Positions 32,862-44,809 of a DNA stretch of 64,000 nucleotides are shown one piece after another. Numbering within the stretch: position 1 is the first letter of the stretch; each line of letters starts with the position of its first letter. A program made the translations under genes and the position numbers. The DNA lies in assembly GCF_964340395.1 (NCBI RefSeq), contig NC_135563.1, positions 22,180,651 through 22,244,650 of the forward strand, in the 5' to 3' direction. The notes below the pieces were generated by a model that was not told where the DNA came from, did not search any database, and saw only the letters and a list, made by a program, of their open reading frames with translations. This DNA comes from Glandiceps talaboti. Its lineage: Eukaryota; Hemichordata; Enteropneusta; Spengelidae.

Positions 32862-35800
32862 GTAAGAAAACTTTAATCTGTACAAAAGTGATAACAATTT
32901 TATGTTTTGTCGTATCTGTGTTATGTTAGTTCATTTTTCAAAGCATGATGATGTATAAGTACAGTGTAATAACTCAACTGTATGATCTAATCAAGAAATG
33001 ATATTTTGTCTATCGGTTTCATTTCCCCCAGAAAGTTTTACTAATTCCTTTATTACACAGAAAGGGATATATGGTAAAGTTACTTCCCTCATTATTTAAA
33101 TCCAGTGAATCGTCCGACAAATTAGACATTGTTTTGTTGAGAACTCCTGTACATTGTATGTAACAAAAACCATAGGTACAGAACTGTAAAACTTTGCCTG
33201 CACCATAGGTGCAGTACTATCTAGGCTTGCACCTAGTCTAGCTGCTAGACCTCGGATGTTCTTCCGATACAATACAACACACGAACAAACATAGCTATCG
33301 AGGATGGAACATCCGAGCAAGCCCTCTCTGCAAACTCCGTTCACTTATCGCAAGAAAGCCCAAACGTCTAGCAGCAAGACTAGTTTGCACCATAGGTACA
33401 GAACTGTATGCTTGCACCATAGGTACAGAACTGTATGCTTGCACCATAGGTACAGAACTATCTAGGCTTGCACCATAGGTACAGAACTGTCTAGGCTTGC
33501 ACCATAGGTACAGAACTATCTAGGCTTGCACCATAGGTACAGAACTATCTAGGCTTGCACCATAGGTACAGAACTGTCTAGGCTTGCACCATAGGTACAG
33601 AACTATCTAGGCTTGCACCATAGGTACAGAACTATCTAGGCTTGCACCATAGGTACAGAACTGTATGCTTGCACCATAGGTACAGAACTATCTAGGCTTG
33701 CACCATAGGTACAGAACTATCTAGGCATGCACCATAGGTACAGAACTATCTAGGCTTGCACCATAGGTACAGAACTATCTAGGCTTGCACCATAGGTACA
33801 GAACTATCTAGGCTTGCACCATAGGTACAGAACTATCTAGGCTTGCACCATAGGTACAGAACTGTCTAGGCTTGCACCATAGGTACAGAACTATCTAGGC
33901 TTGCACCATAGGTACAGAACTATCTAGGCTTGCACCATAGGTACAGAACTGTCTAGGCTTGCACCATAGGTACAGAACTATCTAGGCTTGCACCATAGGT
34001 ACAGAACTATCTAGGCTTGCACCATAGGTACAGAACTATCTAGGCTTGCACCATAGGTACAGAACTGTCTAGGCTTGCACCATAGGTACAGAACTGTCTA
34101 GGCTTGCACCATAGGTACAGAACTATCTAGGCTTGCACCATAGGTACAGAACTATCTAGGCTTGCACCATAGGTACAGAACTGTCTAGGCTTGCACCATA
34201 GGTACAGAACTGTCTAGGCTTGCACCATAGGTACAGAACTATCTAGGCTTGCACCATAGGTACAGAACTGTCTAGGCTTGCACCATAGGTACAGAACTGT
34301 CTAGGCTTGCACCATAGGTACAGAACTATCTAGGCTTGCACCATAGGTACAGAACTATCTAGGCTTGCACCATAGGTACAGAACTGTCTAGGCTTGCACC
34401 CTGCATAAAAGTGTATAAAACATTCATTCATTGTTTTCTAAAGCTGCAGATACTGATTTGTAAATACCGTTTACAGTTAGTTGTATCTAAAAACTGATAT
34501 AACTAACAGGGTTATTCATGTTGTAATAAATACTGTTCATTTATTTCATGCTTTTCTTTGATATTATTCTGACAAATTAATGGGTATTACAGTCAACACA
34601 TGTGGATTTAACTTAGACTGCTATAGAAAACGTATGACAAACATAGCTATTGATACATTTGTACCTGGTACATTCTAAGTAACACTAGGGATTACCTATG
34701 TATTTAAATAACAGTGGTTGCTAGTCACAACAAATAAGTTACATCACTAATACAGTGTCCTTTTTACTCTATACATATATGAGTATACACAGAGTGATTA
34801 CTAGACTCAAAACCAACAGGTATTGAATTTGTTGCATTGTTCTTCAAACCTTAGGAATACCAAAACATACTGAAATCACTGGCAATTTCCTTTCAAAAGT
34901 ATAAATTAGCTTATCACAAAATGCAAGACTTTGAAAAAAGTTGGAATATAGAATTAATTAAAGCCACACCCATATCACAGTCCTAGATCTAATCTAATTC
35001 CACCCTTCATCACTATCTGTTTATCTTTCCAGCAAACATGTCTTAACAGAAGATGTTCTATGTCGATATGTCAAAGACAACAAACTGATCAGTAAGAAAT
35101 TATATTCCAAAACAAACAAGCTTCCAAGATGGGGTGAAATGCTTGTACCTGGACCAAAGCAGATATGTATCGTGGAAGAATCTATTGTAGACCCAGTAGC
35201 AAAGACACTTACAACGTACACACATAATATAGGATATCTCAGATCTGTCATGGTGAGTACATATACAGCATACACACACAATATAGTCATGGTAAGTACA
35301 CTTACAACATACACATAATATAGTCATGGTAAGTACACTTACAGTGTACACACACAATATAGTCATGGTAACTACACTTACAACATACCCGCATAATATA
35401 GTCATGGTAAGTACATGTACAGCATACACACTAGGATATCTCAGATCTGCCATGGTAAGTACACTTACAACATACAATATTTAAAGTACAGACATACACT
35501 TACAATGTACACGCTCTAGGATAATTCAAATCTGTCATACTAAATATAGACACTTACAATATACTCATAAAATGGGATATGTGTCATATGTTTTATGATA
35601 AATATATACAGACCCATACAACATACACACATGGAAATACAGAGCTATATTGAAGTCTTTACACCAAATAGAAGAACGATGTACAAAGTGTGATTTAAGA
35701 AATACATTGTAAGTGGATCAAGTTGTAGAGGACTCTAAACACAAGATTGGTACACTATCAGAGAACTTCATTAATTCATTGAAAGTGTAGACTGCAGTTG

Positions 35801-36258
35801 GGTAAAAGCTAAGCAATGTGCAAATAGAACCGATTTGATTGAACGTACCACTCAACTGAGTATATAAGTTGGAATAAATTACGTGGTGGATGGAAGTCAT
35901 TGGTCATATTCTTTCTTTATTTTTGTACTTATTTATGTTCTTTTCTTTACAGACTGTGGAAGAGAGATGTGAATATAGTATTGATACAGAAAATAGGAAA
36001 TGTACTGCAGTTAAAAAAGAAGCCTGGGTTACCTCCAGTATATATGGATTCTCACATGCCCTTCAAGCTTTCGGAGTAGAGCGTTTCAAGAAAAATACAG
36101 CCAACGCAGAAAAAGGTTTCCTGCATGTTTTGGAGAGGTTGTATGGCCAAGATAAAATGCATGATTTGTCAGCAACGGAAAGGAAGCTCAAAGAGACTGC
36201 CAAAAATGCTACCACCAAAGCAAAAGACATGGCTGCAAAAGCCGGTATTATCCAGTAA
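32773..36258 (+). CDS. PRELID1-like mitochondrial lipid-transfer protein, 3 coding exons
   Basis: Exons 32773-32861, 35033-35252 and 35953-36258 join to 204 codons plus stop, close to the ~219 residues of vertebrate PRELID1. PRELI/MSF1 domain marks are SWDQVVTAFFQRYPNP near the start, SKHVLTED, LPRWGE, IVEESIVDP, VEERCEY and KKEAWVTSS. The C-terminal helix (KETAKNATTKAKDMAAKAG) matches the LEA-like tail particular to PRELID1 rather than the PRELID3/slowmo group. In other animals PRELID1 pairs with TRIAP1 in the intermembrane space and moves phosphatidic acid for cardiolipin synthesis; that role is inferred here. An acceptor-like CCATACAG ends one base before the ATG, so a 5' untranslated exon upstream is likely; AAG|GTAGGT at 31360 is one candidate donor. 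Confidence 0.93.
33233..33383. repeat. Inverted repeat beside the 29-bp minisatellite
   Basis: CTAGTCTAGCTGCTAGAC at the left is mirrored at the right by the complement of CTAGTCTTGCTGCTAGAC. Inside it CTCGGATGTTC pairs with GAACATCCGAG. It interrupts the start of the 29-bp array, since one degenerate unit lies to its left at about 33205. Confidence 0.65.
33391..34400. repeat. 29-bp minisatellite, about 35 copies, in PRELID1-like intron 1
   Basis: The unit TGCACCATAGGTACAGAAC plus TATCTAGGCT repeats over about 1 kb. A/G variation (ACTATC or ACTGTC) is scattered and a few 27-bp units end GTATGCT. It is highly homogeneous, which suggests recent expansion. Confidence 0.95.
35033..35252 (+). CDS. 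PRELID1-like exon 2 (residues 30-103)
   Basis: The acceptor TATCTTTCCAG ends at 35032. The exon ends GGATATCTCAGATCTGTCATG, phase 0, with donor GTGAGT at 35253. The end of this exon is the source of the tandem repeat that follows. Confidence 0.92.
35253..35470. repeat. Intronic tandem repeat carrying duplicated 5' splice sites
   Basis: After the true donor (35253), copies of (GT/GC)CATG|GTAAGTAC recur with GT at 35292, 35329, 35368 (GTAACT), 35407 and 35455, a spacing of 37-48 bp. The last copy repeats the exon end almost exactly (AGGATATCTCAGATCTGCCATG). More decayed copies continue to about 35640. Confidence 0.8.
35953..36258 (+). CDS. PRELID1-like exon 3 (residues 104-204, stop)
   Basis: The acceptor TTTCTTTACAG ends at 35952. 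It encodes TVEERCEYSI, the KKEAWVTSS strand, the long amphipathic helix and the LEA-like tail, ending TAA at 36256-36258. Confidence 0.93.
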   Translation, partial: TVEERCEYSIDTENRKCTAVKKEAWVTSSIYGFSHALQAFGVERFKKNTANAEKGFLHVLERLYGQDKMHDLSATERKLKETAKNATTKAKDMAAKAGIIQ

Positions 36259-37480
36259 GAACTGAGCTGTCCACCCCCTCATTTCCTGTTGTTGAGGCTA
36301 TTTCCTCTTGGAAGACAATAGGATTAAACCATATTGGTTGATTGATAGGGGAGGCCAGCAGCCTTAAGATGTGCAGGATTTTATTGACGCCTTCAATTTT
36401 TGTGAGAAAGTACGATACTTGAACCCTGTAGAATGATAGTATGATGTGTGTGTTGTACCTGAAGTAGATGGAAGCTGGGAGTGTCATACTTGGGGAATGT
36501 TTTTTGTATCAATGACCAACCTCATACCTCTGGAATATTTTCTACTCCAATTACCCTGAGAGACTCAACCTATTTTAATTAATATAATTGATTACCCATT
36601 GCCTCATTAAAAAAAACTTTGTAAATATGTGCAATTGTAGAGAAGTGGAACTTTTTTAATGTCAGGGAAAGGGAGGCAGAGTTACATTCAGCCATTTAAA
36701 ATAAGTCATTTTAAACCTAAATGGTTTACAGTGTGTGGTCAGTGGCAACTATTTTGCTCCAAATAAAAACAGAAAATTAGTTAATAATTGTACATTTCTA
36801 ATATTCCCAAATCAACATGCAATATGTTGACTAAAGAAAACATAACTCCTGTAGAATGTAGTTGATGTCACAGCTTGCAATAAATGAATCAAACTTGTTG
36901 CAGTGATAGAAAATACTGTGTGTGTCTGTTTTTGTTCATAGTAAGTCCTGTTTATTCCCGTTTGACTGTACTGTATGATACACAAGTTAGTAAAGAGGGT
37001 ACGGTCTGCAACTTTATGGTTGTTGTGTTACCTTTTCTTACCTCCCCAGAATAAGCAGTAGTTACATGTTTGCCTTGTTTGTAAGTTATTAGTAGGACAT
37101 GCAATCATATATTGCTTAATATAGCGTCACTTGTGTACAAACAAATAACCCCACCCCCACCAGTGTGCCCTCTAAAAACTGTCATTTCTTGTGAGTCACC
37201 ACGAAGTAAGAGACAGGAGATCACCAAATTTTGGTGCGCCACTAGAAATTATATGCATCAAATTGGCTTAACACACTGCCCCCACCCCACCCCCTGTTAG
37301 AGAGGATTAAAAAACAATATTGACTGATGCAGACTTTGTAAAAAGATTGTCTTTAAGACAAGGTGTAGGTAATTAGATTTTGATAGCGATCCAATTACTG
37401 GTCTGGAATTTAATGAGTTTGTGAAGCCATGGCATTAGTAACATTTGCTGTTTAGTTCCAACCATTGAGGGCGCTATCTG
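36259..37480. other. PRELID1-like 3' region
   Basis: This is likely 3' untranslated region and flank. AATAAA-type signals occur near 36762 and 36879 on the plus strand. No further gene recognised. Confidence 0.45.
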
Positions 37481-37483
37481 TGT

Positions 37484-37553
37484 ATATTCATTAGATGCAC
37501 ACTGAATATTCATGACTCTAAAGGTGAATATTCAGTGTGCATCTAATAAATAT
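37484..37553. repeat. Strong hairpin: 22-bp perfect stem, 12-nt loop
   Basis: TTAGATGCACACTGAATATT plus CA (37491-37512) is the exact reverse complement of 37525-37546. Pairing extends a further 6-7 bp outward with one mismatch. The fold is about 70 nt, the size of a miRNA precursor or a tiny MITE. I cannot tell which. Confidence 0.8.
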
Positions 37554-40356
37554 GTATGTCTGCTAAGTCCTACGATGCAACGATGGACCAGTGTGAGAAG
37601 AAGACAGGTGAAATAGAGTTTAAATTTGGTGTTTCTTGTCAATCGCTTAAAATTTATGTGATATGAAATGATGAAGCCAAAGTTTATGAAAACACAACTA
37701 TTTGCTAGAGTGTTCAAGAGTAAGACTGTCACCCATAACCACATGTTGTTGATTGGCATCCTGGATTGTCATGCTACTGATGAAAGTTTGGAGTATTTAG
37801 TGATTGTCAGAATCACTAACATCAAAAGGTAACAGGTTCCATTGGGAGAAAAGTGCTAATGCACTGAAATGGTGTCTGTATATGAAAGATTAATAAATAA
37901 ATAAATAAATAAAATAAAATAATTTTAACTTGGCGGAGGGGGGAGGTTCAGTCCTATTAAATTGACTGCAACAAAATAAATCTAGTTTCACTTTATTTCC
38001 CACTTTTACGGCACCGTCAAGATGTATTATTTTTCGTTGTGTCAAAAATATGCTCTGGCACTTGAGAATGAATAAAGAAGGCATTTTTTGTTTACAGTGT
38101 GGAAGTACTGATATCATGTATTCTGAACTAGCATGACTAGATTTAAAGTAAAATTGAGAGTAGTTACTTTGATGAAATCCTAAAGACTCTTAAGACCCTC
38201 AAAAAGACAGTAAAGGCGTAATCGGCTCCTGGGAATCAGCTTTCCTAGTTGCAAATAATTTATTTAAAAGCCATCTGGTAATTCTGTACAAAAAATGACT
38301 GGAATTTCCTGTCAATATTATTAGCAAATATAAATATATTAGGCCACACATATTTAATTCTATGGTAAGGCCACACATATTTATTTCTATGTTTCTCATC
38401 ATAACACCGTAAAGATGATGGGTTGGGGGTGGTCGGTTACAAATTTCTTTTTTAAAAACAAAGTATGTACATGTACATGTTGGTGATACTTTCAATTCAT
38501 AAACATTCTGAATGACTTAGAAATGACAATTAAATTCAGAAGGAAACTTTGAACCATGTGATTTATTAGATTTTCTTAATTCCAGCAATAAACGATCATT
38601 TTCGCTCATATACACTCTCTTGGGGTAGCCATCTGATTCTGACAATTGGTGATGTTGTGATTTTTTTCTAACCCTGCCATAGGGGGCGTCGTTTTTTAAA
38701 AATTTTGACAATGAAGAAATATAGGGTTGATTAGCTCATGAGAAACAATGAAATAAGGCCCACCTTTAAAATGTTAATCGTTGCCTGTCTGATAATCCCT
38801 TGATTGTTTGAATGGCATGACAACGAATATATTATTTTTGTCGTTACATTTCAAGCATACCTACAAGTCATCTAAAATACACGTGAAACATTCAACACAC
38901 GCCTTCTTGCACATTCTAGCTGTTCCCTCACCCTTCCCATAAATGGTTTAATCCAAACCCGTGTTCGTTATAACAGGCAGCAGCGGAGATCATTATGCCT
39001 GCATTGTCTATGTTTAAACAACAGTTAAATCTCATACTGTTATGTTATGTTATGTTATGTTATGTTATGTTATATCACGTTTTATTGTGGTGTGGTGTGT
39101 TTTGTTATGTTATGTTGTGTTATTTTTACATCAAATTGTCCTGTAGCTGTGCAGACTTATCATCACTGGTCTGAAGTACAGCATGCAAAGTAAGAACCAC
39201 ATCCAGCCCTCTGGCTGATACAAGACATACATACCTCTGTCATCCTTTTAAGGCATGGTTGTCTCCATTGTGTTGATTAATTAGTGTTAATTGTGTGTTT
39301 TTAGTACGACCATTGATGACAAAATAAAGTTGAACAGTTCAAACGAATCGTCATCATCCCATAAATTGAACTAGATAGAGTTTATGCGACGCGATGAAAC
39401 CTGACAAACATTTATTTTGGCCTCATGAGGGCGCACTTCAAATCATGCCCGTCGTCGACGACCACCTGTTGATTTTTGTGATCTGCAGACATTTGAAAGA
39501 TGGCAAGTTTATCGATGATTTTAAACTTACTAGGACACTTCACAGCACAACAATATAGTCTCTAATTATAGACGATGAAAAAAATGATATAATACTCTTA
39601 ATATTGGCATTTGGAAATTACAGGCCTCGGTCAGGTTCCGTGATAGGTCAAGGGGCAAAGAAATCTGTGGCAACTGTTATAACAACATTGGAATGTTTTT
39701 TGAAACTGTTATATTAGATATAATAACTTTCTCGTGATACCGTACACCTAACCCTGATCACTATTAAATCACGTGACAGTATTTGTGCAGCTGTAGTCAC
39801 GATATGCTACAATAAATGAAATTAATGTTTCGGCCCGCGCTCAAATTTGATCACGATTTCACGCTGTTGCGTTGTTGTATTGTTTGTGGATACAATCGAC
39901 CCCCCCCCCCTAATTGACGTCTACAATGTTTAGTTAATGGTATTTTAGCAATTTTAATGGAATGTTTTGTAGGTTCAACAATACTGTACTTCAGTTGCAA
40001 GAAGTGCAGTTTTAACATAAATCCTTTGGACAATTTAACATACATTTCAATACTTATCTCTCCGCGGAAAATCTTACTTACTTCAAGAAAACGACAACAT
40101 ATTTCTGCCGCTGATTCATTTTGAATATGCCTTGTTCACTCTGAGAATATTTGAAGCACGTCTCTCGAGTTTTCAGGAATGCACTAGCTGCTACTACCTA
40201 TTTCCTAATGGTTTGATCCAACTTATCAAACGTTCATTTACACCAGTGTCTCTATCGTTGACCATAGTGTCGCCATCGAGTCAAGACAAGGGTAACTCTG
40301 TAGTGTCCATCTTCTAAGTTTTCTTCTGGAAGACGCACCACTAACTTGGTTTCAAT
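37554..40356. other. Intergenic, no gene recognised
   Basis: It contains short (AAAT)n near 37892-37916, a repeated GCCACACATATTTA pair near 38343-38382, (TGTTA)n near 39038-39072 and a C run near 39900-39910. The right end should hold the promoter of the FABP-like gene. Confidence 0.45.
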
Positions 40357-40776
40357 ATGTCTGACGCATTAAGGCCTTTCCTTGGTACATGGGTCCACCA
40401 CCACGATTCGGACATGGACGATGTTATTGAAGTATTAATGCAGGGCTTGGCTTTACCATTGCCAGTGGCGAGAGTAGTGGCATCTTCCAACCACAAAATA
40501 CAATTTATTCAAGACGGTCAATTTTACATCGTGAAAGCGATTTTCGATGGACACAACATGATGTTTAAGTTCATGCCCGGAGAACCATTCAATGAAATGT
40601 ACAACCCGATGGGGAAAACTCGTAAAGCCATCGCGAATATGGAAGATGGAAAGTTAAAAATTAAAGCATTGGATGAAAAGGATAAATATACATCGACGTG
40701 GGAAGTGAACGGAGACCAGATGGTACTTACTTTAGTGGATGATGACGAAGTCGCTATCAGGTATTTCAATCGTTGA
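40357..40776 (+). CDS. Fatty-acid-binding-protein-like (intracellular lipid-binding) protein, single exon
   Basis: The 139-residue frame starts ATGTCTGACGC (C at -3 is not ideal, but no better start lies upstream). It matches the iLBP family: an N-terminal FLGTW strand (residues ~8-12) with the DMDDVIEVLMQG helix, LPVARVV, repeated beta-strand pattern (KIQFIQDGQFYIVKAIF; MMFKFMPGEPFNEM; KLKIKALDEKDKYTSTWEV; QMVLTLVDDDEVAIRYF). These proteins form a ten-strand barrel that carries fatty acids or retinoids in the cytosol. The usual R-x-Y ligand clamp near the C-terminus reads R-Y-F here, so the third position has lost its hydroxyl if this alignment is right. Most animal FABP genes have three introns; this one has none. 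Ligand unassigned. Confidence 0.85.
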   Translation: MSDALRPFLGTWVHHHDSDMDDVIEVLMQGLALPLPVARVVASSNHKIQFIQDGQFYIVKAIFDGHNMMFKFMPGEPFNEMYNPMGKTRKAIANMEDGKLKIKALDEKDKYTSTWEVNGDQMVLTLVDDDEVAIRYFNR

Positions 40777-42918
40777 TACCTGTCAACTTTTGGGATTGAA
40801 TGTGATCAAAATATTGTGCACCCACTATCGTTACTTATACCACACCACAGTCACTTTGTACTACGATAATATCACCATTATCAACGTTATGAAACGATTA
40901 TTTTGTCAATTTCACCGAATGCCCTTTTCCGGGCCGGTCGGATATTTTCCAAACTATAATACAAAACTGTCATAACACGTTTTCATTATTCCAGTCTGCC
41001 ACGTCACCAACGTTTATTTCGAATATACTTCGACCAAATTACTATCTTCCTGTTACTCGACTAATTTCAATAACTATTAAATAACATTTAATTACTTTTG
41101 TGCGTTGTCATACAATTGCTCATTAAAACTATCACAATAGAGGGAACAACAGATTGTATTAACGCTACTTTAAATAAAAACAAGAGAACATCAACACTGC
41201 TGCTGGAAAAACTCACACAAAAAACAACCGATAATGCTATTTATTCATCAAATTCTTTCATCCACCGTGAATCCCCATGGCGACATGAGGAATCCATCTT
41301 GGAATTTCATGGACCGAAGATTGATCCATATATCAACGTAGTTGGGAGACGCACGTGTTCTGTATTTATGACGTCACCCGATCGACTTGTCATCAACATA
41401 CCACGCTGCAAGAGACAGTGTATCGATCACGTGATAACCACATTCTCTTCTTATAATATCAATCATTGAATGAGCGCCGACCTGTGATCAAATGGTCTTT
41501 TAAGACACATTTTTATTGTAATTACTGTCAAACAAAAATAACCTTTTCAGTTCTTGTGTATTCAATAACTGTGGTACAACTAATTTTTTATAATGTTTTT
41601 TTTTTATTTAATCCTTGACATTAAGTACTTCATGTTCTATTCCATTAACGTTTATGATAATAAGTATTTGTGTTCTGTAACACCTAGGTCATCTCATTAA
41701 AATCCATGGATTACTGTCAGTGTCCGTGTTGACATCTGTAACGAGTAGAGAGATTAACGCGCCATGTGCACTATTCGTGCTATCTGCTGGATTAATGTCA
41801 ATAAGTAGTGACAACTATATATCATAGAAGACACCTCCAGAATTTATAGATAATTTATCTGTGTTTCACTTGTACAGTGTAATGGAGCGGAGAAAAAACA
41901 CACATGGTGATATTTTAGCAGAATAGTCAGTAAGGTGGATTGTATGCATATACATAAAATACACGCCGTTCTACTGTGACGCATGTATAAAACAAATATC
42001 AAGTAAACCAAGAAGCGTGTACGTATAGGCCTAAACAACTTGTATGTAAAAGATACCCTTGCCAACGCCACCTTTAGGGACTGATTTTCATTCATTTATT
42101 TCGTTGCTTTTGTTATTTTGATGTAAACATGTAAGTTCAAGAACTTTGGCCTTCTTTAAACTTATCAGCCAGTACAGAAAACTTTGCCAAATTCCTACAG
42201 GTTCTTCACTGCCTCATTTTAGGGAAATATTTTCATTATTTTTTTTTAACTCCGTTGCTTTTCCTGAGTGGATACAGTTCATGCTACTAACACATGGTGG
42301 GTTTTCTGTTTCTATGCTAGTCACGTCATTTTGATTGATTTCACTATCAGCTATTGTCTCGCTTGGATTATAGATTTTCTCCGTTTATTTTCATTTCAAT
42401 TTTAGATTTGTAACAACATAAAATACTTTTATATAATTTGCTACAACAGGCAAGTATGTTTGACACTAACACTCACAATTCATAAAACTGAATCTCGATT
42501 TAGCTCTAACAGTTGAATTTTTAGTGTTATTTCATTCTGAAATAAAAATGACTTAATTACTAATTAATAAAAATTACAATTTCGTTAGTTACATGAATTT
42601 CGTTCCAAATATTCAATATTATGTTTAATTTATATATTTTTTTAAAAGTTTTATAGAAATACGCTTGGATTTTCTAAACTGTATGTTTTAGCCTGACAGA
42701 TGGGTAGTAATATTGTTCATTTAAATCTTATATAACCACACCATTACAATTGTCCTTGATGATTACTGATCATATTTCACGGTCACTATAGAAATTGGAC
42801 GCAATTATTGTATCTGATTCACTGTGTGCAATATGGAGTTAGCTCTCCCAGAGAGTATGTTGTTTGAAACGTATTGTATCAACGCCGGCGTTACTGATGT
42901 TTCTGTCATTCTTCCATA

Positions 42919-42925
<7 letters not shown>
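40777..42925. other. Intergenic downstream of the FABP-like gene
   Basis: The first ~400 bp may be its 3' untranslated region; AATAAA occurs near 41174. A 123-codon open frame at 41098-41469 has no recognisable domain and I do not call it a gene. Confidence 0.4.
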
Positions 42926-42994
<69 letters not shown>

Positions 42995-43229
42995 GTGTCT
43001 GTGTCTGTGTCTGTGTCTGTATGTATGTATGTACGTCTGTATGTATGTATGTATGTATGTATGTATGTATGTATGTATGTACGTACGTATGTATGTATGT
43101 ATGTATGTATGTGCGTATGTATGTATGTATGTATGTATGTCTGTATGTATGTATGTATGTATGTATGTATGTATGTATGTATGTATGTATGTATGTGTGT
43201 TTGTGTCTGTGTCTGTCTGTGTCTGTGTC

Positions 43230-43270
<41 letters not shown>

Positions 43271-43275
43271 AAAAA

Positions 43276-43344
<69 letters not shown>

Positions 43345-43345
43345 G
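42926..43345. repeat. (GT)n-(GTCT)n-(GTAT)n-(GA)n compound microsatellite
   Basis: About 420 bp, with GT first, GTAT in the middle and a GA block interrupted by an A run (43270-43284). Long frames on both strands are artefacts. Confidence 0.98.
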
Positions 43346-44036
43346 AGAGAGAGAGCGAGAGAGACTGGAGTGTATGACGTGTGTGTGCATGGAGGTATGT
43401 GTTAGTGGGTTTGGATTTCTTGTGTATTTGTGTGCGTGTTTGTTTGTTTGTTTGTTTGTTTGTTTGCACATATGTGTGCCATGCTTTCTTTCATTTCATT
43501 TTATCACATTATCTTTCTGAAAATATTGTGGATTCACTGTAAAACCAACCAGATGATTTGGCATACAATCTACAGTCGCCGAATCTACTGCATTCGGTTT
43601 GAGAAAAAAAGTAATTATAACACGAACAATTTGAGTTACAAGCAAGCGTAAAGTACAAATTATAAGATTAAACAATCGTTATCTCCCAGGTCTCAGTTTT
43701 TAACGGGGATTACAGGTTTCTTCTTACCATACGCTACAAAAAATGCACGTCTTCTGCTCTTACCATGTAGTCAAATGACAATGTCGCAAAACAATATGTT
43801 GTCCATGTCACGACCGTTGACATCATCGACAGAGGGCACGTTTCAATGTACTGAAGCTGACAGGCACTTCTTAATTACAATTGGTTTTCCTTCTGAAAAT
43901 CAAATGAATGTACCCGTAGATTTTATGATGACAGCATGACCACTTTCAGAATGACACCTGTAGATGTGTGTATCCCTTGACGATATCTGGTCAAAGGTCA
44001 ACTTTGAGTGACAGCTATCTCTACACAGCGTACGTG

Positions 44037-44103
44037 TAGTGTTGTGTTGTGTTGTGTTGTGTTGTGTTGTGTTGTGTTGTGTTGTGTTGTGTTGTGTTGT
44101 GTT
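44037..44103. repeat. (GTGTT)n pentanucleotide array
   Basis: About thirteen 5-bp units. The Thr-Gln-His-Asn frame on the minus strand is a repeat artefact. Confidence 0.95.
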
Positions 44104-44411
44104 CTTTGATGAAATTATCCATTGAGTTATCATCTTCTTTCTCCTGACACAAAATGTTTCTCCTAAATATAGCTGACATAAAATTATCATTATTTGAAAG
44201 AAGTAGTGCTTTTAATTTCCGGCATATCAACATTTATTTTTCACGGTGCCTTGGTAGGCACTGCGTCAATAGATGAACTGTGAACTTGATGTTGGAATGG
44301 ATTGGAGAGAGAGAGAGGTTGACTTGTTTATCATAACTCATTTTTATCGGCTGTGGAGTGGAAGCTTTTATGAATTAGGAGAATTTCGCTGTCCTGTCTG
44401 ACAATCAGATC

Positions 44412-44565
44412 AATGTCTCTCTCTGTCTACATCTGTCTGTATGTCTCTCTGTCTACATCTGTCTGTCAGTGTCTCTTTGTCTACATCTGTCTGTATGTCT
44501 CTCTGTCTACATCTGTCTGTCAGTGTCTCTTTGTCTACATCTGTCTGTATGTCTCTCTGTCTGAC
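44412..44565. repeat. ~64-bp minisatellite built from GTCTACATCTGTCTG
   Basis: Alternating TCTCTCTGTCTACATCTGTC and CAGTGTCTCTTTGTCTACAT blocks repeat about 2.5 times. Confidence 0.75.
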
Positions 44566-44809
44566 TGACTCTGTCAACGATGTACGACTCTCTCTTGTTT
44601 CAGTTGCTTAGTGCAGAGACGATGTTGTATAAATGTATAGTGTCATTAATTAATTAGGCACACAGCATTGCAACGTCTCAACACAAAGTCTCTGACTTAA
44701 AGACATGCTGACTGAGTGCGGTTTGTTTCTGACATTTCAAGTTTGTTCTCAATTACTATAGACAACAGAAAACATTCATTTTCGTGACCAAACAAAATAT
44801 AAAATTGTA

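Noticed and set aside
33391-34400. GGTACAGAACTGTC in each 29-bp unit as a steroid-receptor response element
   Set aside because: The second half-site departs from TGTTCT at several positions and the A/G variant destroys it further.
41098-41469. 123-codon open frame downstream of the FABP-like gene
   Set aside because: No recognisable domain or splice context; could lie in the 3' untranslated region.
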